Positions 16,954 to 27,188 of a DNA stretch of 64,000 nt are shown one piece after another. The position numbers and the translations under genes were made by a program. Below the pieces are notes generated by a model. It made no database searches. It was given only the letters and a program-made list of their open reading frames with translations, and was not told the origin of the DNA. The stretch is from NCBI GenBank assembly GCA_963781785.1, contig CAWAHD010000005.1, forward strand, positions 3,224,001 through 3,288,000, read 5' to 3'. Position 1 is the first letter of the stretch, and each line of letters opens with the position of its first letter. The DNA is from CAWAHD01 sp963781785 (GTDB lineage: Bacteria > Planctomycetota > Planctomycetia > Isosphaerales > Isosphaeraceae).

Positions 16954-17415
16954 ATGATTGAACTCGCATGGCTTTCCGGACACCGGTTTCAATCACTCAC
17001 GCGGCGTGATTACGAGTGGGTGATTGCCTTCGACAATGACGTGAGTCTTGTGATTGCGTGTCTTTGGCGGCTTGTCGAATCGGGGCGCATACGATTCACA
17101 AGTGACGATGACGGTCAACAATTTGGCCTTCCGGCCCCCGTGGACGCGGAGGCCGAAGTCAATAGCCGGCTTGCGCAAGTATCCGTGGAGGCGGTGGAGC
17201 TGCGGCAGGGCACTCTGGACTTGGAGCTTACATTCAGCACGGGACACGTTCTTCAGATTATTCCGGATTCCTCCGGGTATGAGGCGTGGAACTTGTTCCG
17301 CAGAAACAGACAGTTCGTCGCTGTCGGCGGGGGTGACCTGGCCGTCTTCGATCTCCCGAGCGGCGAATCGCGCTGGGTTCCCGTCGACCCAACTCCAGGC
17401 GTCACCGAGGAGTGA
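16954..17415 (+). CDS. DUF6188-like protein
   Basis: 153 residues from the ATG at 16954 (MIELAWLSGHRFQSLTRRDYEWVIAFDNDVSLVIACLWRLVESGRI). A hydrophobic core with alternating charged stretches and GTLDLELTFSTGHVLQIIPDSSGYEAWNL resemble DUF6188, a small cytosolic family sometimes found as immunity-type orphan genes. No enzyme motif. The upstream 70 bp is very AT-rich and probably holds the promoter; GC content of the gene start is lower than its neighbours. Position right after an IS suggests acquired DNA. Confidence 0.5.
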   Translation: MIELAWLSGHRFQSLTRRDYEWVIAFDNDVSLVIACLWRLVESGRIRFTSDDDGQQFGLPAPVDAEAEVNSRLAQVSVEAVELRQGTLDLELTFSTGHVLQIIPDSSGYEAWNLFRRNRQFVAVGGGDLAVFDLPSGESRWVPVDPTPGVTEE

Positions 17416-17540
17416 GGTCACGCGGCACAGACCGACGATCGGCCACTTCGATCCCGCCGCCATCGCGCTCCGTACGATCGCTCCGACGGGAGCGCCGCGG
17501 GCTCGGCTCATCAGAATTGTTCCTTCAAGGATCGTTTGCT

Positions 17541-19196
17541 TCAAACGCTCGCGCCGGCCGCCCGGCCCGCATTGCGGCCGGAGAAGATGCAGCCGCCGAG
17601 AAAAGTGCCCTCGAGCGACCGATAGCCGTGGACTCCACCGCCGCCAAAGCCGGCCGCCTCACCCACCGCGTACAGACCGGGTAGGACCGCGCCATTCGAT
17701 CCAAAAACGCGGCCGGCGAGGTCGGTCTCCAGACCCCCCAGGGTCTTGCGAGTGAGGAGGTTGAGCTTGACCGCGATCAGTGGCCCGTGCTTGGGATCGA
17801 GTAACGCGTGGAGCTTGGCCACGCGGATCAGCTTGTCGCCCACATACTTGCGTGCCTGGCGAATCAGGGCGAGCTGCGAGTCCTTGGCGAAGGGATTGTC
17901 GAGCTGCCGGTCGCGAGCGATTACCTCGCGCTCGACTGTGGCGTACTCAATGAGCGGAGCGGCCGTGAGGGCGTTCATCCCGGCCACGAGGTCGGCGAGA
18001 TTATCTTTGATCACGAAGTCGGCGCCATGCTTCTTGAACGCCTCGACCGGTCCCGTGGCGGTTCTGCTGAAGGCGCGGCCAAACGTCCGGCGCCAGTCCT
18101 TGGCAGTCAGGTCCGGGTTCTGCTCGGAGCCCGACAGAGCGAATTCTCGCTTGATGATCGCCTGATTGAGCAAGAACCAGGAGTGCTCATGGCCCGACTT
18201 CGCGATGTGTTCGAGAGTGCCCAGCGTGTCGCAGCCGGGATAAAGCGGCGGCGGCAGCCGCTTGCCGGTCGCGTCCAGCCACAGCGACGACGGACCGGGG
18301 AGGATGCGAATCCCGTGGTTGGTCCAGATCGGATTCCAGTTCCTGAGGCCCTCGGTGTAGTGCCACATCCGGTCGCGATTGATCAACCGGGCCCCGACGG
18401 CCTCGGTAATGCCAATCATGCGTCCGTCGACATGATCCGGCACACCCTGAACCATGAACACGGGCGGCTCGCCCAGTCGCTTGGGCCAGTTCTGGCGCAC
18501 GAGATCGAGATTGCCGCCGATGCCGCCCGAGGCGACGATGACCGCGCCGGCGCGCAATATAAACTCACCGACGACCGTGCGCGAGCTCTTCACTCCGCGC
18601 TGTACGTCGCTTGGCTCGAGGATCGCCCCGCGTACGCCGTCGATCGCCCCACCAGTCAGCAAGATCTCGTCCACGCGGTGCCGGAACCTGAAGGCGATCA
18701 AGCTTCTCTTCTCGGCCTCCCGCGTGCGGCGCACGAACGGCTCGAGCACGCCCGGCCCCGTGCCCCAGGCGATGTGAAATCGCGGTACCGAATTGCCATG
18801 GCCATAGGCCCCGTACCCCCCGCGCTCGGCCCATCCCACGATTGGAAACCAGCGCATCCCCTGCTCGTAGAGCCAGGGCCGTGCCTCACCTGCGGCAAAA
18901 GCGACGAAGGCCTCCGCCCACTGCCGCGGCCAGTAGTCTTCCTCCCGGTCAAAGCCGGCCGTCCCCATCCAGTCGTCGAGGGCGAGCTCGTAAGAGTCTT
19001 TCACGCCCAGCCGGCGCTGTTCGGGAGTATTGACCAGGAACAATCCCCCGAGCGACCAGAATGCCTGGCCTCCCAGGCTCTGCTCCGGCTCCTGGTCAAC
19101 GACGATTACGCGCTTGCGGGCTTCGGCCAGCTCGGCTGCGCCAACCAGGCCGGCCAGGCCGCTTCCCACGATGATCACATCCGCGTCGTAACTCAA
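17541..19196 (-). CDS. FAD-dependent dehydrogenase (KstD/fumarate-reductase flavoprotein type)
   Basis: About 551 residues. I prefer the TTG at 19196 (AGGAG 7 nt upstream) because the FAD-binding beta strand follows at once (SYDADVIIVGSGLAGLVGAAELAEARKRVIVVDQEPEQSLGGQ); an ATG at 19283 would add a non-conserved leader. The dinucleotide motif GSGLAG, FWSLGGLF, a mid-region HGNSVPRFHIAWGTGPGVLEP and a C-terminal NGAVLPGLYAVGEAAGFGGGGVHGYRSLEGTFLGGCIFSGRNAG with FAD contacts place it with FAD-binding dehydrogenases related to 3-ketosteroid dehydrogenases and annotated 'FAD-binding dehydrogenase'. Substrate unknown. Lies 100 nt downstream of a flippase gene on the same strand. Confidence 0.8.
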   Translation of the reverse strand: MSYDADVIIVGSGLAGLVGAAELAEARKRVIVVDQEPEQSLGGQAFWSLGGLFLVNTPEQRRLGVKDSYELALDDWMGTAGFDREEDYWPRQWAEAFVAFAAGEARPWLYEQGMRWFPIVGWAERGGYGAYGHGNSVPRFHIAWGTGPGVLEPFVRRTREAEKRSLIAFRFRHRVDEILLTGGAIDGVRGAILEPSDVQRGVKSSRTVVGEFILRAGAVIVASGGIGGNLDLVRQNWPKRLGEPPVFMVQGVPDHVDGRMIGITEAVGARLINRDRMWHYTEGLRNWNPIWTNHGIRILPGPSSLWLDATGKRLPPPLYPGCDTLGTLEHIAKSGHEHSWFLLNQAIIKREFALSGSEQNPDLTAKDWRRTFGRAFSRTATGPVEAFKKHGADFVIKDNLADLVAGMNALTAAPLIEYATVEREVIARDRQLDNPFAKDSQLALIRQARKYVGDKLIRVAKLHALLDPKHGPLIAVKLNLLTRKTLGGLETDLAGRVFGSNGAVLPGLYAVGEAAGFGGGGVHGYRSLEGTFLGGCIFSGRNAGRAAGASV

Positions 19197-19296
19197 ACGA
19201 AGCTCCTGACTTGGCCTGGCTCGGGGAGTCTCGTAAACGATACGCGAGCCGTTTCGTGCTGGCTCGGCAGGCCAGTTTGGCATCGCAAGGCATTCC

Positions 19297-20913
19297 TCAT
19301 CTGCCTCGCATCTTGCCGACGATCTCGTTCAGGTCCCGCCGGCCGACGGGCACGAAAAGATAGGCAGCCACATATGCGAGGGTGCCGACACTCAAGTGCA
19401 AGACAAGCGACAACGCAAGGATCCATGGGGTCACGCCCATTGTAGTAACCGGCATCGCGGCTCGCAGAATCCAGGTCGATGCGATCAGGGCAAGGGCGCC
19501 GGCGAACGGAGCGCTCAAGGTCCGTTTGAGATAAACCCGCGGCTGGATTTTCAGCTCACGGAAGACGTAGAAACCGGGCACGAGAAAGTTCGAGAAAATC
19601 GTCGTGAGGATGGTGCCCCAGATCACTCCCGACACGCCCAGGCGTGCCGTCAGATAGCAACTGATCGGCAGGTTGAAGAGTGACCCGCAGAGCGCAGACA
19701 GTGCAACCACCTTGGTCTTGTTGACACCGATGGCCATCTGGACGGGGACGGACAGCACAAGCGGAATGGCCGCGATGAGGAACAGCCGCATCAGTCTCAC
19801 GACGCTCGCGAGGTTGTAGCCCAACTCGCCGATTGCGTTCCATTCCCGGTCTCCGATCCAGAGCCACAAGAACGGGCTGGCGTAGATCCAGGCCAGAAGC
19901 CCCACCGGCAGCAGGACACCGATGTGCAGTCGGGTGCCGTCGTACTTGACCCGCTCCAGCCCGCGCTCATCGCCGGCGGCGGCAAGGCTCGCGACGGCCG
20001 GCATCACCATGTACGCGAGCATCCAGCCGGTCTGGCGGAGCTGCAGGAAAGGCTTGCTGACCAGGCTGTACACCGTGATCGCCGGCTCCGGCTTGTCGGT
20101 GAGAATGAAACCCAGCACCGTGGTATCGAGCTTATCAGCCATCACCACGCTGATCTGGATGAGTGCGATGTAGAAGCTGAAATGGCCGAGCATCTTGTAA
20201 TCGACCCATCGCGCTCCCTGGAAATGGGGCACATGACCCAGCTCCCGGACCATCACCCAGAGCGCCGGCCCGAGACCGAGACTGACCTGGACCAAGGTCT
20301 GAGCCACCACAACCCAGAAGAACTCGACCCCGGACTTCAGTCCAACCAAGAGTACGACGAACCGGAGGATCACAGCAACCAGCTCGATCCGCGGGACGAA
20401 GTCATACCGCCGCGCAGCCTGGAGTACGCTCGAGATGACGACCGAGAATCCAAAGCACGGGGCCGTGATCGCCTGGAGCCACAGGAGCTTCCGAACCAGA
20501 ACGTACGACCCGGCGTGGAGAGTGCTGCGGGGCAGCCCCCAGTAGGCGACTCCCATGAGCGCCGCCATTTGCAGGATCGCCACCGCCGCGTAGAACGTCA
20601 TTCCACAGGCGATGGCCCGGTCGACGCCCTTGCGATCACCGCGCGTCCACGCATCCGAGATCTGGCGTTGTAGCGCCGAGCTCGCGCCGAATTCGAACAG
20701 GAACTGAAAGAACCCAAACCCCCAGGCAAAACCATACGCACCGTTCTCGACTGGCCCGATCGTCTGCAGGATCAGACGCGTTGTCCAGAATGAGAATACG
20801 ACCTGGAGCGGAACCCTCGCTGCCAACCAAAATGTTCCGCTCAAAAGGCGGCCCAGGACCGGCGGCAGCGCACCGCGTGTGGTCGCAGGAGTAGCCGTAC
20901 TCACTGAATCCAT
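19297..20913 (-). CDS. Polysaccharide flippase (Wzx/MATE-like, MviN/MOP superfamily)
   Basis: A 538-residue integral membrane protein with about 12-14 hydrophobic helices. Family features: an N-terminal pattern GTFWLAARVPLQVVFSFWTTRLILQTIGPVENGAYGFAWG, helix pairs separated by short loops, and a mid-section DKLDTTVLGFIL typical of polysaccharide exporters. It probably flips lipid-linked sugars for surface polysaccharide. No glycosyltransferases are next to it. The start at 20913 gives a short polar leader before the first helix. Confidence 0.8.
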   Translation of the reverse strand: MDSVSTATPATTRGALPPVLGRLLSGTFWLAARVPLQVVFSFWTTRLILQTIGPVENGAYGFAWGFGFFQFLFEFGASSALQRQISDAWTRGDRKGVDRAIACGMTFYAAVAILQMAALMGVAYWGLPRSTLHAGSYVLVRKLLWLQAITAPCFGFSVVISSVLQAARRYDFVPRIELVAVILRFVVLLVGLKSGVEFFWVVVAQTLVQVSLGLGPALWVMVRELGHVPHFQGARWVDYKMLGHFSFYIALIQISVVMADKLDTTVLGFILTDKPEPAITVYSLVSKPFLQLRQTGWMLAYMVMPAVASLAAAGDERGLERVKYDGTRLHIGVLLPVGLLAWIYASPFLWLWIGDREWNAIGELGYNLASVVRLMRLFLIAAIPLVLSVPVQMAIGVNKTKVVALSALCGSLFNLPISCYLTARLGVSGVIWGTILTTIFSNFLVPGFYVFRELKIQPRVYLKRTLSAPFAGALALIASTWILRAAMPVTTMGVTPWILALSLVLHLSVGTLAYVAAYLFVPVGRRDLNEIVGKMRGR

Positions 20914-21131
20914 TCTCGGCGGGGACGCTCCCTCGGCTCACGAGACCACAAAAATGCCATCATAGCCGCACAAGCAGCCCCTCGAAAGGTCAAACTTGTC
21001 GCGCCGCACAGCCGCACAGCCCGGTGCATGACCCGCTCAGCAAGCCAAGGGGACGCGCTCCGCATTCACTTCCCGCCAGAGCTCGCGGCGCAACGACTCC
21101 GGGATCCGCTCGATGTACATCTCCCGTTAGC

Positions 21132-23614
21132 CTCAGACCTCCTGATCTGCGAACAGAGTAGCTTGTGGGGTGTGGAGCTTATGTGCTAGCAGGGATGAGG
21201 TTTGTGGGATCCTTGTTTGAGCAGACAAGGATGAGGTGGCGGGAAATAGAAATGGTACCTTCCGTGATTGCTGAGATCACCTGGCACTCACCAGGAGGAA
21301 GGTACCATTCCCCAAGCATTATTGCCGCTTATCCCTGACGGTGCCACGCGCATCAGCGACTCAATCAGTGTCGTGCGCGAAAATGGCCAGTGGACATACT
21401 TCTGCGGCGTGTATCCGGTATTTCAACACGCCGAAAACGACCGCCGTGCTTTCCGGATGTTTACCGCCCAACTGATCTGCCAAGGCGCCTGCCGTCAGGT
21501 GGACATTGTGCGGGCCTTTGGCGTGTCGAAGAACAGCGTCATTCGTGGCGTTGACGCCTACCACGCCGGCGGGGTGGGAGCGTTCTACGCGCCGCGCAAG
21601 TCGCGGGGCCTCGGTGTTGACGCCCGAGGTCACGGCCCAGGCACAACAGCTACTGGAAGCGGGTTTGAGCCCAAGAGAGGTCGCCGATCACCTAGGCCTC
21701 AAGTGCGACACACTCCGCAAGGCGATCCAGCAGGGCCGGCTGACCAAGCTCGCTTTACCTCAGTTCGGAGAGACGACACCCGAAAATCCACCGGCTCCGC
21801 AGCTGCCAGCCCCCACCGACAAGTCCACACGCGCCGCCCTTGACGCCACGGCGGAAATGGGCACGGCCTGCACCAGGCCCGACGAACGCGTCTTGGCAGC
21901 ATTCGGTTTCTTGAATGGGGCGTCGACCCGCTTTGAAGCCTGCCGTGACGTCTCCTTCGGTGGCGTGCTATGCGCTCTACCGGCTCTGGCGGAGAACGGC
22001 CTCTTTCGACACATCGACGCTTGCCTGCGACAATTGCGCGGTTATTACAGCACTCTGCACGTAATCGTCCTGTTGGCCCACATGGCGCTGTGTCGGATCA
22101 AGGCCGTCGAGCAGTTGCAGTACCAGCCCCCAGGCGAGCTCGGCAAGTTGTTGGGGCTGGACCGCGTCCCCGAGGTACGTTGTCTGCGGTATAAGCTGGC
22201 CGCCCTGAGCAGCGACGACGGCCCGGAAAAATGGGCTGGGCTGCTATCGCGAGATTGGCTGGAGGCCGCGCCGGAACTGGCTGGCGCCTCTACGTCGACG
22301 GTCACGTTCGCCTCTATCACGGCGGCCTGACCGCGCTGCCCAAACGCTATATCGCCCGGCAGCGGTTGTGCCTGCGAGGGACCACCGACTACTGGGTCAA
22401 TGACATCCTGGGCCAGCCGTTCTTCGCCGTCGAACGGCCGATCGACCACGGGCTTCTCGAAGCACTCAGGAGCGACATCGTGCCGCGTCTTCTTCAGGAG
22501 GTCCCCGGCCAGCCCAGTGCAGCCGAGCTCGAGACAGACCGCTATCGCGCTCGTTTCGTGATCCTCTTCGACCGCGAGGGGTACAGCCCGGAGTACTTCA
22601 AGGAGATGTGGCGAACGCACCGCATTGCCTGCATCACCTACCACAAATACCCCAAGGACGATTGGCCGACCACCGAGTTCGAGGAGATCGAAACGACGCT
22701 GCCGAGCGGGGAGCAGGTCTCACTGAAACTGGCCGAGCGAGGGACGTGGATCGGCGACAAGAGGAGCGGGCTCTGGGTGCGGGAGACCCGCAAGCTGACC
22801 ACCAGCGGGCACCAGGTAAGCCTGATCAGCACGGCTTACAGCGAGTCGGCGCGGGAGGATTCTGTCCGGTTGTTCAGTCGATGGTCCCAGGAAAACTTCT
22901 TCCATTACATGATGCAACACTTTGCCATTGATCTGCTTAACGAGTACGGAACGGAGGAGATTCTTGAGACCAAGCGGCCGGTCGTTAACCCGCGGTGGAG
23001 GGAGCTGGACCGCCGGAAGCGCTCGGTCAAGTCAAAGCTAAACCATCGTCAAGCTCGCTTTGCGGCCCTGACGTTGCACCCGGAATCCGACGAATCCGCA
23101 CAGGCGAAGTGGGAAAAGCGGAAAGCCGAATTGCTTGAGGAGATCGAGCAGCTCGAACACGAACTGACGGGCATCGACAGCCAGTTGAAGGCGACGCCCA
23201 GCCACTTGGATTGGGACAAGCTGCCCGAGAACGAAAAGTTCCAGCGCCTGGCACCCAGCCGCAAGCAACTGGTCGATACGGTGAAAATGATCGCCTATCG
23301 CGCCGAGACGGCGCTGGCATCAATCATGCGCGAGGAGCTCGCCCGGACTGACGACGCTCGCAGCCTGCTGCGTGATCTGTTTTGCTCAGAGGCCGACCTC
23401 ACCCCTGATCTCGCCCAAGGGGTGCTGAAGGTGCAAGTCCACCCGATGTCGAACCCCCGGGCCAACCGTGCGATCACTCATCTGCTGGAACATCTGAATG
23501 CGGCCGAGTTCAAATATCCGGGCACCAACTTGCAACTGGCCTACTCGATCGCCGGCTTGGTACAAACCCCGGAACTGGCTCCAAATCAAATTCCCGCAGA
23601 TCAGGAGGTCTGAG
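21132..23614 (+). mobile_element. 2.5-kb insertion sequence with perfect 20-bp terminal inverted repeats
   Basis: CTCAGACCTCCTGATCTGCG at 21132-21151 is exactly the reverse complement of 23595-23614, and the two bracket a single long transposase locus. A palindromic transcription-control region (GGTACCTTCC ... GGAAGGTACC) sits just before the coding start. I did not see a clear target duplication. I cannot assign the IS family with confidence. Confidence 0.75.
21268..23613 (+). pseudogene. Transposase of the 2.5-kb element, split by two frameshifts
   Basis: Reads in three successive frames. Part 1 ends near 21600 at a GGGG run (FAPRKSRG). Part 2 runs to about 22285 (helix-turn-helix AGLSPREVADHLGLKCDTLRKAIQQG, then the region with RFEACRDVSFGGVLCALPALAENGLF). 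Part 3 starts at GWRLYVDGHVRLYHGG and carries the catalytic core (DREGYSPEYFKEMW). Its C-terminal coiled-coil portion includes AQAKWEKRKAELLEEIEQLEHEL. Each junction needs one base only. The product would be about 770 residues with an N-terminal HTH and a DDE-like domain. Either an inactive element or sequence indels. Confidence 0.7.
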
Positions 23615-23694
23615 CCTAGTTCGCCGCGCTTGGGGCGACGGGCCTTTTTGGGAGCACGATGAACCGGTCGGATCGCCTGCCCCTTCATTCGGCG

Positions 23695-24081
23695 TCAACG
23701 ACGACGAATCCATGCCCCGTATCGACAGGCGACGCACCAGCATCCGAGCGCCGAGTGCAGGATGACCGCCGGCCACAAGCCGATGCCCGAAATAGCGGAT
23801 CCGATGCGGGCGTGAGCCAGGAGCGAGGCGACCGCGAAGTTGTACAGCAACATGGCGCCAACCAGACCCGCGGCGGCGTGGCCCTTTTCGTCGTTACGCG
23901 CCATCCAGCAAGCCGCCCCGAGCGAGAAAATCGCCGCCCCGAGAACGCGAGCGATCACCAGGCCCGCGGGCAATTCGAGGGGAGATCCCAAGAGCACCCG
24001 AACGACCTCCGACGGTGCGACGGCAAGCGCGAGTCCGGTACCGGCCTCGATGACGGCGGTGATTGCGAATAAGGTCTTCAT
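23695..24081 (-). CDS. Small four-helix membrane protein
   Basis: About 128 residues from the ATG at 24081 (MKTLFAITAVIEAGTGLALAVAPSEVVRVLLG). Four hydrophobic segments follow (VIARVLGAAIFSLGAACWMA, AAGLVGAMLLYNFAVASLLAHA, GLWPAVILHSALGCWCVAC). No catalytic motif; similar small integral membrane proteins are common and uncharacterised. It starts 36 nt after the FadL-type gene on the same strand, so it may be the last gene of the large minus-strand unit. Confidence 0.6.
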   Translation of the reverse strand: MKTLFAITAVIEAGTGLALAVAPSEVVRVLLGSPLELPAGLVIARVLGAAIFSLGAACWMARNDEKGHAAAGLVGAMLLYNFAVASLLAHARIGSAISGIGLWPAVILHSALGCWCVACRYGAWIRRR

Positions 24082-24116
24082 TTGGTGTGTTCCGAGGGAA
24101 GCTGCACCTCGCATAC

Positions 24117-25619
24117 TCACGGTGACGGTGTTGCCGCCGGCGGGCGACTCGCGGCCGCCGCCGCAGCCGCAGCCGCGGCGGCCTCGTCCGGACTCACGGT
24201 GCCGCTGGAGCCCACCGGGTCGACGCCGGGCGGCAGCGGGTTCGGCTCGTACGGAGTGCTTCCGTTCACTGGTGTCACAAAGTCGCTGCCGATGGCCGAC
24301 CCGCCGGTGGATTGCCGCTTCTTCGGCCCGCCGAACTTGATGTTAAAGCCGAGCCAGAGAGTGTCGAGTTGCGCATCGAGCCGAACCGACGAGCCAGGGA
24401 CCTGGAGAACAGGGCCCTCGATGGCGTTGCGGAATCCGTGCATCCAGGCCAGCGAGGCTGTGATATTCTCGGTCAACTGGTAAGAAGCTCCGAGAGTGAT
24501 TGTGTTCGTGATGATCCCGGGCGCCTGCACGTTGAACAGCGTGGCCTCATTGCGGATCGGATTGGTGTTGTAAAGGTAGCCGGCGCGGAGCGTCAGCTTA
24601 TCGGTCGCCTGGTACTGTCCACCGATCGCCACGGCGAATACGCTCTGCCAGCCGAGACCACCGTCGACGACCTTCTGGCCAAAGAGCTCCGAGTTCGCAT
24701 AGTCGATGTAGCGCAGGTCGACGTCGATCAGGGTCCTCGGCAATCCCTTGTAGGCGACGCCCCAGGAGAACATCTCCGGCAGACTTGCCTGAATCCCGAT
24801 CTTGCGCGGGGCGAGAGTTGGAGTTGTGGCGTTGAAATCCCAGCGTTCCTGCCAGATCGGGCTCTTGTACGAGAATCCGAGGTTCCAGTTCTGATTGAGC
24901 TCGTAAAACAGGCCGACCTGGAACCCCGCGCCCCATTCGGGCCGCGAGTTGGTGGCGCCGGGAAACGTCGGAAGTCCCAGCGGTCCCTTGGGCCCCGGGG
25001 CGAAGAAAGCCGGATTGAAGCTCAATGAACCCGAGGAGATGATCGGGCCGCCGCCCAGGGCCAGCTTGTCCGTGAGCTGGAGCGACGCCATCGGCGCGAT
25101 CCCCAGCATCGCGACGCTGGAAAAGATTGGCCCTACACCGAAGAAGTTGGGGGGCTGACGGGGCGTGAGGATCGGCGTCGAGTAGCTGCCTGCGAAATTC
25201 ACGCCGCCCCCGGCCAGGCTAAAGACGCCCAGCCCCATGGTCAAGGGCGAGTCTTCATTCAAGCGAAATGAGAAACCGGTCGCCAGGCCCGCGGCCACGC
25301 CGCTGTCACTACGCGCCTCGCCATAACGGCCCGTCGGCGGAAAGATGCCGCCGACCGAGCCGGCCGGCAATCCGCTCTGGAGGTGGATGCTGGGTAGCCC
25401 CAAGGCAGACCCGATCAGCACTTCGTCGTCGAGCGCGCTGATGATCGCCGGGTTCCAGTAACTGGCCCCGAAATCCACCGGGGCGGCCGTCGAGGCCCCC
25501 GCCATCGAGCTGTTGATCGGGCCGGCACTGGGAACGATGATTCCTTGACCGTGGGCCTCAGACATCAGCGCCGCCGTAACAAGGACTGCTGAACACACGA
25601 TCAATAAACGGGCTCGCAT
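24117..25619 (-). CDS. FadL/TodX-type outer-membrane transporter (OMPP1 family)
   Basis: 500 residues with a signal peptide (MRARLLIVCSAVLVTAALMSEAHGQ). The mature start GIIVPSAGPINSSMAGASTAAPVDFGASYWNPAIISAL is the family hallmark: the N-terminal plug with the NPA motif. The body is a 14-strand-type barrel with alternating hydrophobic residues, including GLGVFSLAGGGVNF and LGFSYKSPIWQERWDF. The C-terminal end carries a Pro/Ala-rich extension with a run of about ten Ala. FadL/TodX proteins move long-chain fatty acids and hydrocarbons across the outer membrane. Downstream of pfa/ole genes, a role in moving the hydrocarbon product or its precursors is plausible inference. Confidence 0.8.
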   Translation of the reverse strand: MRARLLIVCSAVLVTAALMSEAHGQGIIVPSAGPINSSMAGASTAAPVDFGASYWNPAIISALDDEVLIGSALGLPSIHLQSGLPAGSVGGIFPPTGRYGEARSDSGVAAGLATGFSFRLNEDSPLTMGLGVFSLAGGGVNFAGSYSTPILTPRQPPNFFGVGPIFSSVAMLGIAPMASLQLTDKLALGGGPIISSGSLSFNPAFFAPGPKGPLGLPTFPGATNSRPEWGAGFQVGLFYELNQNWNLGFSYKSPIWQERWDFNATTPTLAPRKIGIQASLPEMFSWGVAYKGLPRTLIDVDLRYIDYANSELFGQKVVDGGLGWQSVFAVAIGGQYQATDKLTLRAGYLYNTNPIRNEATLFNVQAPGIITNTITLGASYQLTENITASLAWMHGFRNAIEGPVLQVPGSSVRLDAQLDTLWLGFNIKFGGPKKRQSTGGSAIGSDFVTPVNGSTPYEPNPLPPGVDPVGSSGTVSPDEAAAAAAAAAAASRPPAATPSP

Positions 25620-25795
25620 GCGCGCCGGACTCCGGGCAGGGATCGGACGGCGATCGAGAAACTGTGTCGAATGTATCGGTTACAACGATCTTGAACTTTA
25701 GAGTGGGTTTATCGTGCGAGGGCAGATCGATGCCATGGCGATCCGGATCACCGGGGCGCGACGTGTCATTTTATCCAGCCCAGATTCCCAGGGAC

Positions 25796-27070
25796 TTACC
25801 GACCCACAGGCAGGGTGAGGAATGGTCCCCCCGTGGGCTCCTGGATTCCGAAATCGACACGTGCGAGCTGAAGGACGAGCGCGAACGTCGCCTTGCTACT
25901 TTGATCGCGGTCATCGATGTAATACCAGTAACCTCGGTACTTCACAGCAGTATAGGCAGTCGGCGGCGGCTTGCGTCCCTTGCAGGTATGGACCATGAAC
26001 AAGCCGTCAGTGACGGCCCGCGTGTCAAACGGGGTACCGTCGGGAGCCAGAGGCATCGGCGCCAGGCCCGCTGCGACATGGTCGGGCGGTACTTCGATAC
26101 CATTGGCCAGATAAAAGAACACCTGGGCCGTCGATCGAGGTGTGATCCGCAGCTCGCGGGATGGCGGCCTGGGAAATCGAATCGGATCGGCGACGTCCCT
26201 CGATGGAACGATCTCGAATTCCTGCTGCCCAGGCTCAAGGTTGAGCAAGCTCATCAGCTCTTTGATGACAGGGTGTTCGACGTCAGTGGGGTTTAACTCC
26301 AGGACGAGCTTGCGGTCCTTACGCACGAGAACCCAGGACTTCCCGTCGCCGCTGGGCTGGTATTCCAGGCTGTTTTTTGCCGCTTCGATGGCCGCTCCCG
26401 GGGTAATGGAGGCTGCGGCGATGGGGGCGCCCAGCTCGGTCGGACGATCGTCGGCCTCGAAGTATCCCAGATTGAGGTCCTGGGCCACTTGCAGCAAATA
26501 AGCCACTCGCTGGAACCGCGCGAAATTGGGTGCGAATTCCCGCTGAGGGCCGCTGGCCGACGGAGCGTTCGGCACGCCGTTCAAGCGCTCGGCGTAGAGC
26601 CGGAGAACGGTCGAGATCGGCCAGCAGGTCGAGCCCAGGTAGACAAGCGTCTCCGGCGGAATCGGTGTGATGAACCGCCGGATGGCCTCGCCGCCGGCTG
26701 GGATCAGGGTGATGGTCGGCCGATTGGCCCCGCCGACCGTGACGTCCGGCAATACCGACGTGAATGTCTTGAAAATCCCGTTGCCGGAGTTTGGAGCCAC
26801 AAAGAACGGACGGGCCTCGGCACCGCCCGATAGCTCGTACTGGGCGGCGATCGACGACACCGTGAGCTTGAACGGCGACTCGTTGTAACGGCAGCGGATG
26901 ATGTTCTCGAGAAGCTGCTCTTCATTGACACGCCGCACCGCGTCGTTGTAACGGCTGTGGGAAAGCTCCAAGACTCTTGGCCCGAACGTACATCCACCGT
27001 TGCCTGTCAAGAGCGCCAGCCCGCCGGCGAGTGCGAACACGGCTCGGATTCGCCCCGGCCACGCGGGCAT
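25796..27070 (-). CDS. Hypothetical lipoprotein in the pfa-ole gene neighbourhood
   Basis: 424 residues; the ATG at 27070 follows GGAGG at 5-6 nt. The signal ends in a lipobox-like LTGNGGC. The mature part begins TFGPRVLELSHSRYNDAVRRVNEEQLLENIIRCRYNESPFKLTVSSIAAQYELSGG, a pattern I know only from uncharacterised bacterial lipoproteins of the planctomycete/proteobacterial type. No enzyme motifs; the C-terminal half is beta-rich (YRGYWYYIDDRDQSSKATFALVLQLARV). It lies between oleD and the FadL-type gene on the same strand, 118 nt from oleD and 176 nt from the porin, which suggests an envelope function linked to the pathway. Confidence 0.6.
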   Translation of the reverse strand: MPAWPGRIRAVFALAGGLALLTGNGGCTFGPRVLELSHSRYNDAVRRVNEEQLLENIIRCRYNESPFKLTVSSIAAQYELSGGAEARPFFVAPNSGNGIFKTFTSVLPDVTVGGANRPTITLIPAGGEAIRRFITPIPPETLVYLGSTCWPISTVLRLYAERLNGVPNAPSASGPQREFAPNFARFQRVAYLLQVAQDLNLGYFEADDRPTELGAPIAAASITPGAAIEAAKNSLEYQPSGDGKSWVLVRKDRKLVLELNPTDVEHPVIKELMSLLNLEPGQQEFEIVPSRDVADPIRFPRPPSRELRITPRSTAQVFFYLANGIEVPPDHVAAGLAPMPLAPDGTPFDTRAVTDGLFMVHTCKGRKPPPTAYTAVKYRGYWYYIDDRDQSSKATFALVLQLARVDFGIQEPTGGPFLTLPVGR

Positions 27071-27188
27071 ATCGTCCTCCCGCCCGTCAGGGCCGTGTTA
27101 GGGTTACTCGGATTGTATCGGTTGTGCCGGCCCGATTTCTGAATGCAACCTGGACATCGATCTCGAAATGCGCCCCGGTTCGTGTTCT

